Shown: positions 7,399-15,605, counted from the stretch's first letter. The stretch is DNA of 64,000 bases from Thermoleophilia bacterium (GCA_025929895.1 JAICPI010000002.1:1-64000), one strand, 5' to 3'. Translations and numbers: made by a program. The notes: a model not told the origin generated them from the sequence alone.

Positions 7399-8120
7399 CC
7401 GAGCGTCGTCAGGTGACCCTCGACGGCGGTGAGGTGCTCGCGTACGGGCACTGGGGACGGCCGGTGCTCGCCTTCCCGTCGGAGCGCGGGCCCTGCTGGC
7501 AGTACGAGGAGCGCGGAATGGTCGACGCGATCGCGCCGCTGCTCGAGGCCGGCCGGGCCAAGCTCTACTGCGTGGCCAGCTACGACGCGCAGAGCTGGCA
7601 GGCGGAGGAGCTGCCGCTCGAGGAGCGGGCGCGCCGGCACGGCTTCTACGAGTGGTGGATCCTCGAGCGCGTCGTCCCCTGGATCGCCGAGGACACGGGC
7701 GGCGCCGGGGAGCTCGCGGTGACCGGCGTGAGCTTCGGCGCCTACCACGCCGCGAACTTCGCCCTCAAGCGAGCCGACCTGTTCCCGCTCGCGATCTGCC
7801 AGAGCGGCGTCTACGACGTTTCGGTCGTAGGCTGGGGGGAGCGCGGAGACAGCGTGTACTTCAACAACCCGGCCGACTACGTGTCCCACCTCGGAGGCGA
7901 CCACCTCGACTGGCTGCGCGGGCGGGTCTCGCTCCTGCTCATCTGCGGCTCGGGGCAGTGGGAGGACACGACGGGCGCCCTCGAGAGCACGCAGCGCTTC
8001 GGCGCGCTGCTCGCGGACAAGGGGCTGCATTGCGAGGTCGACGTGTGGGGGCACGAGTTCCCGCACGACTGGCGCTCGTGGCGCGCGCAGCTCGCTCACC
8101 ACCTGCCGAGGTTCTGCTGA
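7395..8120 (+). CDS. Esterase D-like alpha/beta hydrolase
   Basis: A 241-residue hydrolase in the putative esterase/EstD fold. The nucleophile motif is GVSFG (Ser113) and the C-terminal VWGHEFPHDW supplies the catalytic His (probably His224). The region GSGQWED around 186-191 may give the acid. It is distinct in sequence from the Fes-like protein before it, lacks the N-terminal sandwich domain, and has no signal peptide, so it is probably cytoplasmic. Overlaps of 4 nt with the upstream gene and 1 nt with the downstream gene mark it as the middle gene of a three-gene unit ending in an ATP-grasp enzyme. Confidence 0.75.
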   Translation: MTERRQVTLDGGEVLAYGHWGRPVLAFPSERGPCWQYEERGMVDAIAPLLEAGRAKLYCVASYDAQSWQAEELPLEERARRHGFYEWWILERVVPWIAEDTGGAGELAVTGVSFGAYHAANFALKRADLFPLAICQSGVYDVSVVGWGERGDSVYFNNPADYVSHLGGDHLDWLRGRVSLLLICGSGQWEDTTGALESTQRFGALLADKGLHCEVDVWGHEFPHDWRSWRAQLAHHLPRFC

Positions 8121-9376
8121 TGGCGAGCGGGCCGATCGGCCTGCTGCTCGGGACCGAGGACGACTGGCCGACGGCGTTCGAGGCGCTGCTGGGAAAGCTC
8201 GGCCCGGTCGAGTGGCAGGGCCGAAGGCATGAGCTGTCGACGGAACGGATCGTCAACGAGCCGTTCGACCTGCGCGCGAAGCCGCGCTACTCGCTCGTGA
8301 TCGACCGCCTCGCGTGGTGGTACGACCTCCCGCGCGCCTGGCTGAAGAAGGTCGCGCTGATGGACGACGTGTACCTGCTCAACAACCCCTTCACCTTCCA
8401 GTCCATGGAGAAGCACTCGGCGTACTGCGCGATGATCCGGCTGGGCGTGCGCGTCCCCGAGACGTGGCTGATCCCGCACAAGGTGCCGACGCCGCTCGCG
8501 AGCTTCGAGTACATGGCTGAGAAGTTCCCGGACGTCGCCTCGCGCTACAACATGCCCTTCGAGCTGGGCGAGATCGGCGAGCGCGTCGGCTTCCCGCTCT
8601 TCATGAAGCCGTTCGACGGCGGGCAGTGGGTCGGCGTGTCGCGCGTCGGATCGGCCGAGGAGCTCCGCGCGCGCTACGACGAGTCGGGCGCGCGGATGAT
8701 GCACGTCCAGGCGGCGATCGAGGACTTCGACGTCTTCGCGCGTTCGCTCTCGATCGGCGCGGAGACGATGGTGATGCGGTTCGAGCCCGACCGCCCGATT
8801 CACGACCGCTACCAGGTCGCGCACGGGTTCCTCTCACCTGAGCTCGGCTGGGAGGTCGTCACCGTGTCGAAGCTCGTCAACGCGTTCTTCCGCTGGGAGT
8901 TCAACTCGTGCGAGTCGATCGTGAAGGACGGGATCGCGTCGCCGATCGACTACGCGAACGCGTCGCCCGACGTCGCGATCACCTCGCTGCACTACTACTT
9001 CCCGTGGGCGATGCGGGCGCTCGTCCGCTGGTGCGTGTTCTGCGTCGTCACCGGGCGGGTGATGCGAGTCGACCTCGACACGCGCGAGTACTTCGCCGTA
9101 GGCGACCGCGAGGATCTCTCCGAGGACGAGAAGCTGCGCGAGTACCGGCGGCTCGCGGACGACTACTTCGAGACGGCGCGCTACGAGGAGTTCGTCGGCG
9201 ACTCGCTCGAGCGGCTCGACGAGCTCACGGTCGAGTACTTCGAGGGCTCGGAGTTCGACGACCTGCTGGTGGCGACGGTGCGCTCGACGTTCCCCGCCAA
9301 CGAGCAGGAGCGGTTCGTCGAGCACTACCGCGGGCTGATCGCCGCCTGGGTCGCCGACCAGCACGGCGCGAACTGA
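8120..9376 (+). CDS. ATP-grasp family ligase of unknown substrate
   Basis: A 418-residue protein of the ATP-grasp superfamily, which joins a carboxylate to an amine or thiol through an acyl-phosphate. The nucleotide-binding lysine strand is FPLFMKPFDGGQWVGVS (about 158-174), and the acidic metal-binding part lies further on. The N-terminal part contains LMDDVYLLNNPFTFQSMEKH (80-99), typical of ATP-grasp pre-domains. The C-terminal ~90 residues are acidic and helical (EDEKLREYRRLADDYFE). It resembles RimK-like peptide ligases in outline but matches no named enzyme I know. Its ATG overlaps the esterase stop, so ligase and esterases are probably one pathway. Confidence 0.75.
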   Translation: MASGPIGLLLGTEDDWPTAFEALLGKLGPVEWQGRRHELSTERIVNEPFDLRAKPRYSLVIDRLAWWYDLPRAWLKKVALMDDVYLLNNPFTFQSMEKHSAYCAMIRLGVRVPETWLIPHKVPTPLASFEYMAEKFPDVASRYNMPFELGEIGERVGFPLFMKPFDGGQWVGVSRVGSAEELRARYDESGARMMHVQAAIEDFDVFARSLSIGAETMVMRFEPDRPIHDRYQVAHGFLSPELGWEVVTVSKLVNAFFRWEFNSCESIVKDGIASPIDYANASPDVAITSLHYYFPWAMRALVRWCVFCVVTGRVMRVDLDTREYFAVGDREDLSEDEKLREYRRLADDYFETARYEEFVGDSLERLDELTVEYFEGSEFDDLLVATVRSTFPANEQERFVEHYRGLIAAWVADQHGAN

Positions 9377-9381
9377 TGCGC

Positions 9382-9387
9382 TAGGCT
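9382..9387 (+). promoter_or_regulatory. Probable -10 element for the cobalamin riboswitch transcript
   Basis: TAGGCT lies 6 nt after the ATP-grasp stop and about 8 nt before the G+C-rich start of the riboswitch, which fits a transcription start near 9394-9396. No convincing -35 element is visible. Confidence 0.45.
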
Positions 9388-9395
9388 CCGCCGCG

Positions 9396-9505
9396 CCGGG
9401 CACATATTCCCCGGCCGGTGTGGCCGCAGCGAAGTCCGGTGCAAGCCCGGCGCTGTCCCGCAACTGTCAAGCCCCCCTCGGGGGACGAGCCAGGACGCCT
9501 GCCCC
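9396..9505 (+). promoter_or_regulatory. Cobalamin riboswitch aptamer
   Basis: The leader holds the hallmark cobalamin aptamer sequences: AAGTCCGGTGCAAGCCCGGC at 9432-9451, the core GCTGTCCCGCAACTGT at 9451-9466, and the closing AGCCAGGACGCCTGCC at 9488-9503, with a peripheral GCCCCCC...GGGGG hairpin between them. Adenosyl- or related cobalamin binding to this RNA switches off the downstream corrinoid uptake and assembly operon. The 5' boundary is approximate. Confidence 0.93.
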
Positions 9506-9525
9506 ACGCCGACGAACACAGCCCT

Positions 9526-9593
9526 CGGAGGAAGGGACGTTCGGGCGGGAGCGCCCGCCGAACACACCTCCTCCGCTCGACGCGGAGGTTTTT
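9526..9593 (+). terminator. Riboswitch expression platform (terminator/antiterminator)
   Basis: A 7-bp stem (9570-9576 with 9582-9588, loop 9577-9581) followed by five T residues (9589-9593) forms a classic intrinsic terminator ending one base before the btuF start. The 3' arm contains GGAGG (9584-9588), the only ribosome site for btuF at 9595, so the same hairpin would hide it. An upstream CGGAGGA (9526-9532) is exactly complementary to TCCTCCG (9569-9575), which overlaps the terminator 5' arm. It can act as the antiterminator, with a separate hairpin (about 9541-9563) looped out between. Confidence 0.8.
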
Positions 9594-9594
9594 C

Positions 9595-10503
9595 ATGGTC
9601 AAGAAGCTCTTCGCCGCCCCGCTGGCAGCGGCGGCCCTGCTCGTGCTCTCTCCGGGCGCAGCCGCTGACACGGCGGCGAAGCGGAAGCCGTTCCCGGTCG
9701 TGCTCACCACGCCCACCGGCAAGGTCACGATCCGCAAGCAGCCGAGGCGGATCGTCTCGCTCTCCCCCACGGCGACCGAGAGCCTCTACGCGATCGGCGC
9801 CGGACGACGCGTCGTGGCCGTCGACGACCTGTCCAACTACCCGGCACGCGCACCGAGGACGAAACTTTCGGGGTACACCCCCAACGTGGAGGCGATCGCC
9901 GGCTACCGGCCCGACCTCGTCGTCGCACGCACCGACTCGGGCCTCACCGCGGCGCTCGGGAGGCTGGGCATCCCCGTGCTGGTCCAGCCGGAAGCGACCA
10001 GCCTGGCTCTGGCGTATGCACAGGTGACCCAACTCGGTCGGGCGACGGGGCACCGTCGCCGGGCCGCCGTGACCGTCAGCTCGATGAGGACGCGGATCGC
10101 GAAGGCGCTCCGCTCCGTGCCGCGCGGCCGCCCGCTCTCCGTCTATCACGAGTTGACGACCGACTACTACTCGGTCACGTCCCGCACGTTCATCGGCCAG
10201 ATCTACCGGCTGTTCGGGCTCCGGAACATCGCGGACGGCGCGGGCGGGACGAGCGACTATCCGCAGCTCTCCGGCGAGTACATCGTCGCGGCGAGCCCGG
10301 ACCTGATCTTCCTCGCCGACTCGAAGTGCTGCGGTCAGAGCTACGCGACGGTCTCGACCCGGCCCGGATGGAGCACCGTCCGCGCGGTCCGCGGCCGCAG
10401 TGTCGTGCGCCTGGACGACGACGTGGCGTCGCGCTGGGGCCCGCGCGTGGCCTCGCTCGTGCAGACGATCGCCGCTACCGTCAAGCGCGCGCGCTCGACG
10501 TGA
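9595..10503 (+). CDS. btuF: Corrinoid ABC transporter substrate-binding protein
   Basis: A 302-residue exported binding protein of the Peripla_BP_2 fold (two lobes joined by a long helix) that delivers cobalamin or corrinoids to BtuCD. Residues 1-25 are a signal peptide without a clear lipobox cysteine, which is unusual for a Gram-positive binding protein. The lobe-1 hallmark PRRIVSLSPTATESLYAIGA lies at 50-69. It is the first gene after the cobalamin riboswitch, and its ribosome site lies inside the riboswitch hairpin. Position and regulation support a corrinoid rather than iron-siderophore ligand. Confidence 0.88.
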   Translation: MVKKLFAAPLAAAALLVLSPGAAADTAAKRKPFPVVLTTPTGKVTIRKQPRRIVSLSPTATESLYAIGAGRRVVAVDDLSNYPARAPRTKLSGYTPNVEAIAGYRPDLVVARTDSGLTAALGRLGIPVLVQPEATSLALAYAQVTQLGRATGHRRRAAVTVSSMRTRIAKALRSVPRGRPLSVYHELTTDYYSVTSRTFIGQIYRLFGLRNIADGAGGTSDYPQLSGEYIVAASPDLIFLADSKCCGQSYATVSTRPGWSTVRAVRGRSVVRLDDDVASRWGPRVASLVQTIAATVKRARST

Positions 10504-11561
10504 CTGCCGCCCGCGAGCACGGCCTGCCGGCAGTCTCGGCGCCGCACGTCGGCGTCCCCTGGACGCTCGTCGCGCTCGCCGTGCTGGCCGGCGCCGTGCT
10601 CGTGGGGCTCCTCGTCGGCCCGGTGCCGATCGGCATCGGCCCGATCGCGGGTTCGGCACTCGCACACGTTCCGTTTCTCGACGCCGGCACACAGCTCGAG
10701 GCCGCGCAGGAGGCGATCGTGTGGGAGCTGCGTTTCCCCCGCGTCGTGCTCGGGGCACTCGTCGGCGGCATGCTCGCCCTATCGGGGGCGTCGTACCAGG
10801 GCGTCTTCCGAAACCCGCTGGCCGACCCGTATCTCCTCGGAGTGGCCGCGGGTGCCGGCTTCGGCGCGACGCTCGTGATCGCGTACGGGCCCACCGGCGT
10901 GGACGGCTTCGTGCTGCCGCTCGCGTCCTTCGCGGGTGGCGTCGCCGCCGTCGCGGCCGCGTACCTCGTCGGGCGTTCGGTCGGGGGCGGCCGCACGACC
11001 GCGACCCTCATACTTGCGGGGGTCACCGTGGCGGCGTTCCTCACCGCCGCGCAAACCTTCGTCCAGCAGCAGAACACCGAGAGTCTCAACGAGGTCTACA
11101 CCTGGCTGCTCGGGGGCCTCGCTACGTCCGGCTGGGGTGACGTGCTCACCGTGTTGCCGTACGTCGCGATCAGCGCGGCCGTGCTCCTCGTCCATCGGCG
11201 CACGCTCGACGTTCTCGCCGTCGGGGACGAGGAGGCGCTGGCACTCGGCCTGGACGTGACGCGCGTCCGGCTCCTCCTCGTCGGCGCCGCGACGCTCGGC
11301 ACGGCGGCGGCGGTGGCCGTCAGCGGGCTGATCGGGTTCGTCGGGATCGTCGTTCCGCACCTCGTGCGACTCCTCGTGTCGTCGAGCTACCGCGTCATCC
11401 TGCCGCTCACCGTCGTCGTCGGCGCTGCGTTCCTCGTGCTCGCCGACGTGCTCGCACGCTCGATCCTCTCCCCCGCCGAGCTGCCGATCGGAGTCGTCAC
11501 GGCGTTCGTCGGCGCGCCGTTCTTCGCGCTCGTCCTCCGGACGACGAGGAGCTCCGCGTGA
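10500..11561 (+). CDS. btuC: Corrinoid ABC transporter permease
   Basis: A 353-residue FecCD/BtuC-type permease with about ten transmembrane helices. The conserved stretches GASYQGVFRNPLADPYLLGV (97-116) and the coupling-helix region GLIGFVGIVVPHLVR (about 278-292) are typical of the family. The GTG start overlaps the btuF stop (GTGA), as do all junctions down to the cobT start. It forms the membrane channel with BtuD ATPases. Confidence 0.9.
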   Translation: MTAAREHGLPAVSAPHVGVPWTLVALAVLAGAVLVGLLVGPVPIGIGPIAGSALAHVPFLDAGTQLEAAQEAIVWELRFPRVVLGALVGGMLALSGASYQGVFRNPLADPYLLGVAAGAGFGATLVIAYGPTGVDGFVLPLASFAGGVAAVAAAYLVGRSVGGGRTTATLILAGVTVAAFLTAAQTFVQQQNTESLNEVYTWLLGGLATSGWGDVLTVLPYVAISAAVLLVHRRTLDVLAVGDEEALALGLDVTRVRLLLVGAATLGTAAAVAVSGLIGFVGIVVPHLVRLLVSSSYRVILPLTVVVGAAFLVLADVLARSILSPAELPIGVVTAFVGAPFFALVLRTTRSSA

Positions 11562-12328
11562 GCGCGGTCGCGCTCGAGTCCGTCACCGTCCACGCCGGCG
11601 GCAAGAGCATCGTCGACGGCGTCTCGCTGTCCGTCCAGCCCGGGGAGTGGCTGTCGATCCTCGGCCCGAACGGCGCGGGCAAGACGACGCTGCTGCGCGT
11701 GCTCGCGGGGACGATCGGCTTTCGGGGCGAGGCCGCGTTGCGAGGACGGCGCATCCGCCGGCTGCACCGACGCGACGTCGCTCGTCTGGTCGCGCTCGTC
11801 CCGCAGACTCCCGTCGTCCCCCACGCGATGACGGTCGCCGAGTATGTCTTGCTCGGCCGTACACCGCACCTCTCGCTGCTCGCGCAGGAAGGCGAAGACG
11901 ACCGCACGATCGCGGCCGCCGCACTCGCGCGCCTCGACCTCGAAGAGCTGTCCGGCCGCGAGCTCGGCTCGCTCAGCGGGGGCGAGCTTCGGCGCGCGGT
12001 GATCGCGCGCGGGCTCGCGCAGGCGGCGCCGATCCTCCTACTCGACGAGCCGACTGCTGCACTCGACATCGGGCATCAGCAGCAGGTGCTGGAGCTCGTC
12101 GATCGCCTGCGGCGCGAGGAAGGGCTCACGGTCGTCGCGGCGATGCACGACCTCACGCTGGCGGCGCAGTACGGCGACCGGATCGTCCTCGTGGACGATG
12201 GCCGGATCGTCGCCGAGGGACCACCCGCCGAGGTGCTCACGGCCGAGCGCCTCGCTTCGCTCTACGGAGCACAGGTCCGCGTCCTCTTCGACGGGACGAC
12301 TCCGGTCGTCGTGCCCGTCCGGACGTGA
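11558..12328 (+). CDS. btuD: Corrinoid ABC transporter ATPase
   Basis: A 256-residue ABC ATPase. Walker A is GPNGAGKT at 36-43, the signature is LSGGE at 139-143, Walker B is ILLLDEP at 159-165, and the switch histidine lies in MHDLT near 194. It is closest in form to the FepC/BtuD group. The GTG overlaps the btuC stop by 4 nt. It powers uptake through BtuC and is controlled by the upstream riboswitch. Confidence 0.9.
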   Translation: MSAVALESVTVHAGGKSIVDGVSLSVQPGEWLSILGPNGAGKTTLLRVLAGTIGFRGEAALRGRRIRRLHRRDVARLVALVPQTPVVPHAMTVAEYVLLGRTPHLSLLAQEGEDDRTIAAAALARLDLEELSGRELGSLSGGELRRAVIARGLAQAAPILLLDEPTAALDIGHQQQVLELVDRLRREEGLTVVAAMHDLTLAAQYGDRIVLVDDGRIVAEGPPAEVLTAERLASLYGAQVRVLFDGTTPVVVPVRT

Positions 12329-12846
12329 CGCTGCGCGTCCTGATCGGTGGTGCACGCGCCGGCAAGTCGCGGCTCGCGACCGACCTGGCGACGCGGTGGA
12401 CGGGCCCAGTCGCGTACGTCGCCACGGCCGAGGAGCGCGACGACGAGATGTCCGCGCGCATCGAGCGGCACCGGGCCGAGCGACCGGGTGGCTGGAGGAC
12501 GATCGAGGAGCCGATTCGGCTGCGCTCGGCGCTCGAGACCCTCGACGACGACGAGGCCGCAGTCGTCGACTGTCTGACGCTGTGGGTCGCGAACCTCCTC
12601 GAGCACGGCGAGGCCGCGGCGGCGATCGTCGCCGATGCCGAGAGGACAGCCGTCCGCGCCGCAGCGCGCGCGGCGCCGGTGATCGTCGTCACGAACGAGG
12701 TCGGGCTCGGAATCGTCCCAGTGAACGAGCTCGCGCGCTCGTACCGCGACCTGCTCGGTGAGGTGAACCGCGTCTTCGTTGCGCACGCGCAGGACGCGGT
12801 GTTGGTCGTGGCGGGCAGAGCGCTCCGCCTCGGAGCGGTCGAGTGA
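12325..12846 (+). CDS. cobU: Adenosylcobinamide kinase / phosphate guanylyltransferase
   Basis: A 173-residue bifunctional enzyme that phosphorylates adenosylcobinamide and then transfers GMP to give adenosylcobinamide-GDP. The P-loop is GGARAGKS at 8-15, and His49 in RIERHRAERP is the expected guanylylated histidine. The VVDCLTLWVANLL strand at about 84-96 is the second nucleotide motif. The P-loop has Ala where many CobU proteins have Ser before Gly-Lys. GTGA overlaps link it to btuD and cobT. Confidence 0.92.
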   Translation: MTLRVLIGGARAGKSRLATDLATRWTGPVAYVATAEERDDEMSARIERHRAERPGGWRTIEEPIRLRSALETLDDDEAAVVDCLTLWVANLLEHGEAAAAIVADAERTAVRAAARAAPVIVVTNEVGLGIVPVNELARSYRDLLGEVNRVFVAHAQDAVLVVAGRALRLGAVE

Positions 12847-13877
12847 GCCTGCAGGCGACGATCGACGCGATCGCCCGACCCGACGAGGAGGCCGGGGCCC
12901 GCGCACAGGCCGAGCTCGACGGCAAGACGAAGCCGCGGCGGAGCCTCGGCAGGCTCGAGGAACTCGCCGTCCAGCTCGCCGGGATCGGGATCGAGAACGG
13001 TCGGGCTACCGCCGTCGTCGCCGCGGCGGACCACGGCTATGCGGACGAAGGCGTCAGCGCGTACCCGGCCGAGGTGACGGGTCAGATGCTTGAGGTCTTC
13101 GCATCGGGCGGCGCTGCCGCATCCGTGCTGGCGCGGACGCTCGACGTCGAGCTCCTCGTGGTCGACGCCGGCGTCGCGACGTCGCAGCACGATCCTCGGA
13201 TCCGTGCTGTGCGCATCGGCGCCGGCACCGCCAACGCGACGCGAGGCTCCGCCATGTCGAGGTCCGACGCGCTCGCGGCGATCGAGGCGGGCGTGCGGCT
13301 CGCCGGCGAGTTGGCGCCCTCGACCTCGATCGTCGCCCTCGGCGAGATGGGAATCGGCAACACGACGGCAGCGAGCGCTCTGCACGCAGCACTTCTGGAC
13401 GTCCCCCCGGCCGCGGTCTGCGGCCGGGGAACGGGGCTCGACCCTGAAGGCGTCCGCCGCAAGATCCAGGTCGTCGAACGCGCGCTGGCCGCCAACCCGG
13501 CACGCCCCGACCCCGTGGACGCCCTCGCCGCGCTCGGAGGGTTCGAGATCGCGCTCCTCGTCGGCGTCGCGCTGGGCGCAGCCGCCGAGCGGCTCGCCGT
13601 CGTGCTCGACGGGTTCGTCGTCGGTGCGGCCGCCCTCGTCGCCGCCCGGCTCGCCCCGGCGAGCGTCGGGTACATGGTCGCAGCCCACCTCTCCCCCGAG
13701 CCGGGACACCGGTTGGGCCTCGACGCACTCGGACTCCGACCGCTGCTCGACCTGGAGCTGCGACTCGGCGAGGCGACCGGCGCCTTGCTCGCCGTCCCCC
13801 TGCTTCGTTCGGCGATCGCGATCCATGCCGAGATGGCCACGTTCGCGGGGGCGAAGGTGACGGATGCGGACCGCTAG
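12843..13877 (+). CDS. cobT: Nicotinate-nucleotide-dimethylbenzimidazole phosphoribosyltransferase
   Basis: A 344-residue enzyme that makes alpha-ribazole 5'-phosphate, the lower-ligand nucleotide of cobalamin. The family signature GEMGIGNTTAASAL is at about 165-178, the ADHGYADEGVSAYP motif at about 60-73 is typical, and the catalytic Glu is probably the one in AIHAEMATFAG near the C-terminus. The length matches the family. The gene overlaps cobU by 4 nt and cobS by 14 nt. Confidence 0.93.
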   Translation: MSLQATIDAIARPDEEAGARAQAELDGKTKPRRSLGRLEELAVQLAGIGIENGRATAVVAAADHGYADEGVSAYPAEVTGQMLEVFASGGAAASVLARTLDVELLVVDAGVATSQHDPRIRAVRIGAGTANATRGSAMSRSDALAAIEAGVRLAGELAPSTSIVALGEMGIGNTTAASALHAALLDVPPAAVCGRGTGLDPEGVRRKIQVVERALAANPARPDPVDALAALGGFEIALLVGVALGAAAERLAVVLDGFVVGAAALVAARLAPASVGYMVAAHLSPEPGHRLGLDALGLRPLLDLELRLGEATGALLAVPLLRSAIAIHAEMATFAGAKVTDADR

Positions 13878-14607
13878 CGCGGTTGTGCTCCCGGCGGCGG
13901 CCATCTCGTTCCTGACGCGGATCCCGGTCGGTCGTCTCGTCGAGGTCGACGGAGCGACCGTGGCCCGGGCGGCGCCGATCTACCCACTCGTCGGCGCGGG
14001 CATCGGAGCGCTCGCGGGGCTCGCGGTGGACGTCGCGAGCGGTCCCCTGCCGGCGCTCGCCGCCGCAGTGCTGGGGCTGGCGCTGCTCGCCGTCGTCACG
14101 GGCGCGATGCATCTCGACGCGCTCGCGGACACCGCCGACGCGCTCGGGGGCACGACTCGCGAGCGCCGGCTCGAGATCATGCGCGACCACGCGATCGGCG
14201 CCTTCGGCGCAACTGCACTCGTCGTCGTGCTGGTCTTCGAGGCATCCGTCCTCGCCGCGACGACGGACGCCTGGAGCGCGTTCGCGGTGGCTGGGGCCTG
14301 TGCCCGCTGGGCGCCGCTACCACTCGCCGCAGCGCTCCCGCCGGCGCGGCCCGACGGCCAGGGCGCCGCCCTCGCGACCCACGTCTCTGGTCCTGCAGTC
14401 CTCGCCGCGTCGCTCGTCGCCGGCGTGTTGGCCTTTCTGCTCCGCGGCGGCGACGGGCTCGCGGCGCTCGCAGCCGCGGCGGCGGTCATCATCGTGCTGG
14501 CCCTCTTTCTGCGGCGGTGGATCGGCGGAACGACCGGCGACACGCTCGGTGCGACGACGGAGCTCAGCCAGGCTGCCGCGCTCGCGGCGGTGCTCGTGGC
14601 CTCGTGA
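13864..14607 (+). CDS. cobS: Adenosylcobinamide-GDP ribazoletransferase (cobalamin synthase)
   Basis: A 247-residue polytopic membrane enzyme that joins adenosylcobinamide-GDP to alpha-ribazole (phosphate). The signature MHLDALADTADAL at 82-94 supplies the metal-binding Asp residues (Asp85, Asp89), preceded by the SFLTRIPVG start typical of CobS. Six or seven transmembrane helices are predicted from hydrophobic runs. The ATG lies inside the end of cobT; its own stop overlaps the cobC start as GTGA. Confidence 0.92.
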   Translation: MRTASAVVLPAAAISFLTRIPVGRLVEVDGATVARAAPIYPLVGAGIGALAGLAVDVASGPLPALAAAVLGLALLAVVTGAMHLDALADTADALGGTTRERRLEIMRDHAIGAFGATALVVVLVFEASVLAATTDAWSAFAVAGACARWAPLPLAAALPPARPDGQGAALATHVSGPAVLAASLVAGVLAFLLRGGDGLAALAAAAAVIIVLALFLRRWIGGTTGDTLGATTELSQAAALAAVLVAS

Positions 14608-15233
14608 GGCAGACCCGCGCCCTGCTCATCCGGCACGCCGCGCCCGAGGACGCAGCGCGCGGCCGGTGCTACGGCCGGCTCGACGTGCGTCTCTCTCCCG
14701 AGGGACTCGAGCAAGCAGGAGCCCTCGCCGAGAGGCTCCGGGCAATCGCGCTCGCGGCCGTCTACACGAGCCCGAGCGGTCGCGCCGAGCAGACCGCGGC
14801 GGCGGTGTGTGCCGGCCGTGACCTCGCGCCGGTCCCGCGCGACGGCCTCGCAGAGCTCGACTTCGGCGACTTCGAGGGCCGCACCTACGCGGAGCTCGAG
14901 GCAGAGGAGGCCGACTTCTTCCGGCGTTGGATGACCTCGCCGACGGAGGTGCGCTTTCCCCGGGGCGAGAGCTACGCGCAGCTGAGGGATCGTGCTGCCT
15001 CGACGCTCGACGAGCTCCGGGTGGCGCACCGGGACGAGACGTTCGCTGTCGTCACGCACGGGGGCGTCCTGCGCGCAATGCTCGCGACCCTGCTCCACCT
15101 CCCGGCGGATCGCGCGTTCGCGCTCGACGTCGGCTACCAGCGCGTCAGCGTCGTCGACTGGTTCGACGAGACCCCGGTGGTCAGGCTCGTGAACGGAGCG
15201 GCCGCCGACGTTCCGGCGCAGCTCGCCGGCTAG
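14604..15233 (+). CDS. cobC: Histidine phosphatase, probable alpha-ribazole phosphatase
   Basis: A 209-residue histidine-phosphatase-superfamily protein. The phospho-accepting motif RHA is at 10-12, SPSGRAEQTA at 56-65 carries the second Arg, Glu84 is the likely acid, and VVTHGG at 149-154 holds the second His. As the last gene of a cobalamin nucleotide-loop operon it most likely removes the 5'-phosphate from alpha-ribazole or from cobalamin 5'-phosphate. The superfamily is promiscuous, so this rests on context. The start GTG overlaps the cobS stop. Confidence 0.85.
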   Translation: MRQTRALLIRHAAPEDAARGRCYGRLDVRLSPEGLEQAGALAERLRAIALAAVYTSPSGRAEQTAAAVCAGRDLAPVPRDGLAELDFGDFEGRTYAELEAEEADFFRRWMTSPTEVRFPRGESYAQLRDRAASTLDELRVAHRDETFAVVTHGGVLRAMLATLLHLPADRAFALDVGYQRVSVVDWFDETPVVRLVNGAAADVPAQLAG

Positions 15234-15271
15234 CGAACCGCGAACGTCGCGGCTGAGGCCGTGAAGGCACC

Positions 15272-15277
15272 TAAGAT
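15272..15277 (+). promoter_or_regulatory. -10 element of leaderless promoter
   Basis: TAAGAT is followed by exactly 6 nt and then the GTG of the 73-residue gene, so the mRNA probably begins at the start codon. Confidence 0.6.
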
Positions 15278-15283
15278 CACGGC

Positions 15284-15505
15284 GTGGAACGTCGTCCGTT
15301 CGATGACCGCCAGCTCGACGCGCTGCTCGAGCACCTCGACGCGATCCGCGAGGAGCTGCACACGCTCAACCGGCGGCTGGACACGAACGAGACGCTCCTC
15401 CGCATCGCCGGCGAGGTGTCGAGCCTGAACGAGTCGCTCCAGGCCCTGGCGTACGCGGCCCTCGGCCGCCGGCCGCCCCAGGTGCGCCGCCGCCGGACGG
15501 GCTGA
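15284..15505 (+). CDS. Small coiled-coil protein of unknown function
   Basis: A 73-residue hydrophilic protein. Residues 8-55 are a continuous heptad-like helix (LDALLEHLDAIREELHTLNR and on), and the tail is strongly basic (RRRPPQVRRRR-like). It has no signal peptide, membrane helix or recognised domain. The start is supported by a leaderless-type promoter 6 nt upstream. The basic tail after a coiled coil could suit a nucleic-acid or membrane-surface adaptor, but that is a guess. Confidence 0.7.
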   Translation: MERRPFDDRQLDALLEHLDAIREELHTLNRRLDTNETLLRIAGEVSSLNESLQALAYAALGRRPPQVRRRRTG

Positions 15506-15514
15506 CCCGAGAAG

Positions 15515-15533
15515 CTCCCCACCCCTCGGGGAG
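15515..15533. terminator. Possible hairpin between convergent genes
   Basis: CTCCCC (15515-15520) can pair with GGGGAG (15528-15533) around a 7-nt loop, 10 nt after the stop of the coiled-coil gene. There is no T-tract and alternative pairings exist. Confidence 0.4.
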
Positions 15534-15605
15534 GGGAAGTGGGCCTCTCCACCGGCCTCCCGCGATCGAGCGTACCCACGAAGCCGTCTCGTGTCCGTGA
15601 CGCAA

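Noticed and set aside
15277-15579. Reverse frame of 100 codons opposite the coiled-coil gene
   Set aside because: Ser/Arg-rich shadow; the forward gene has a promoter and normal composition.
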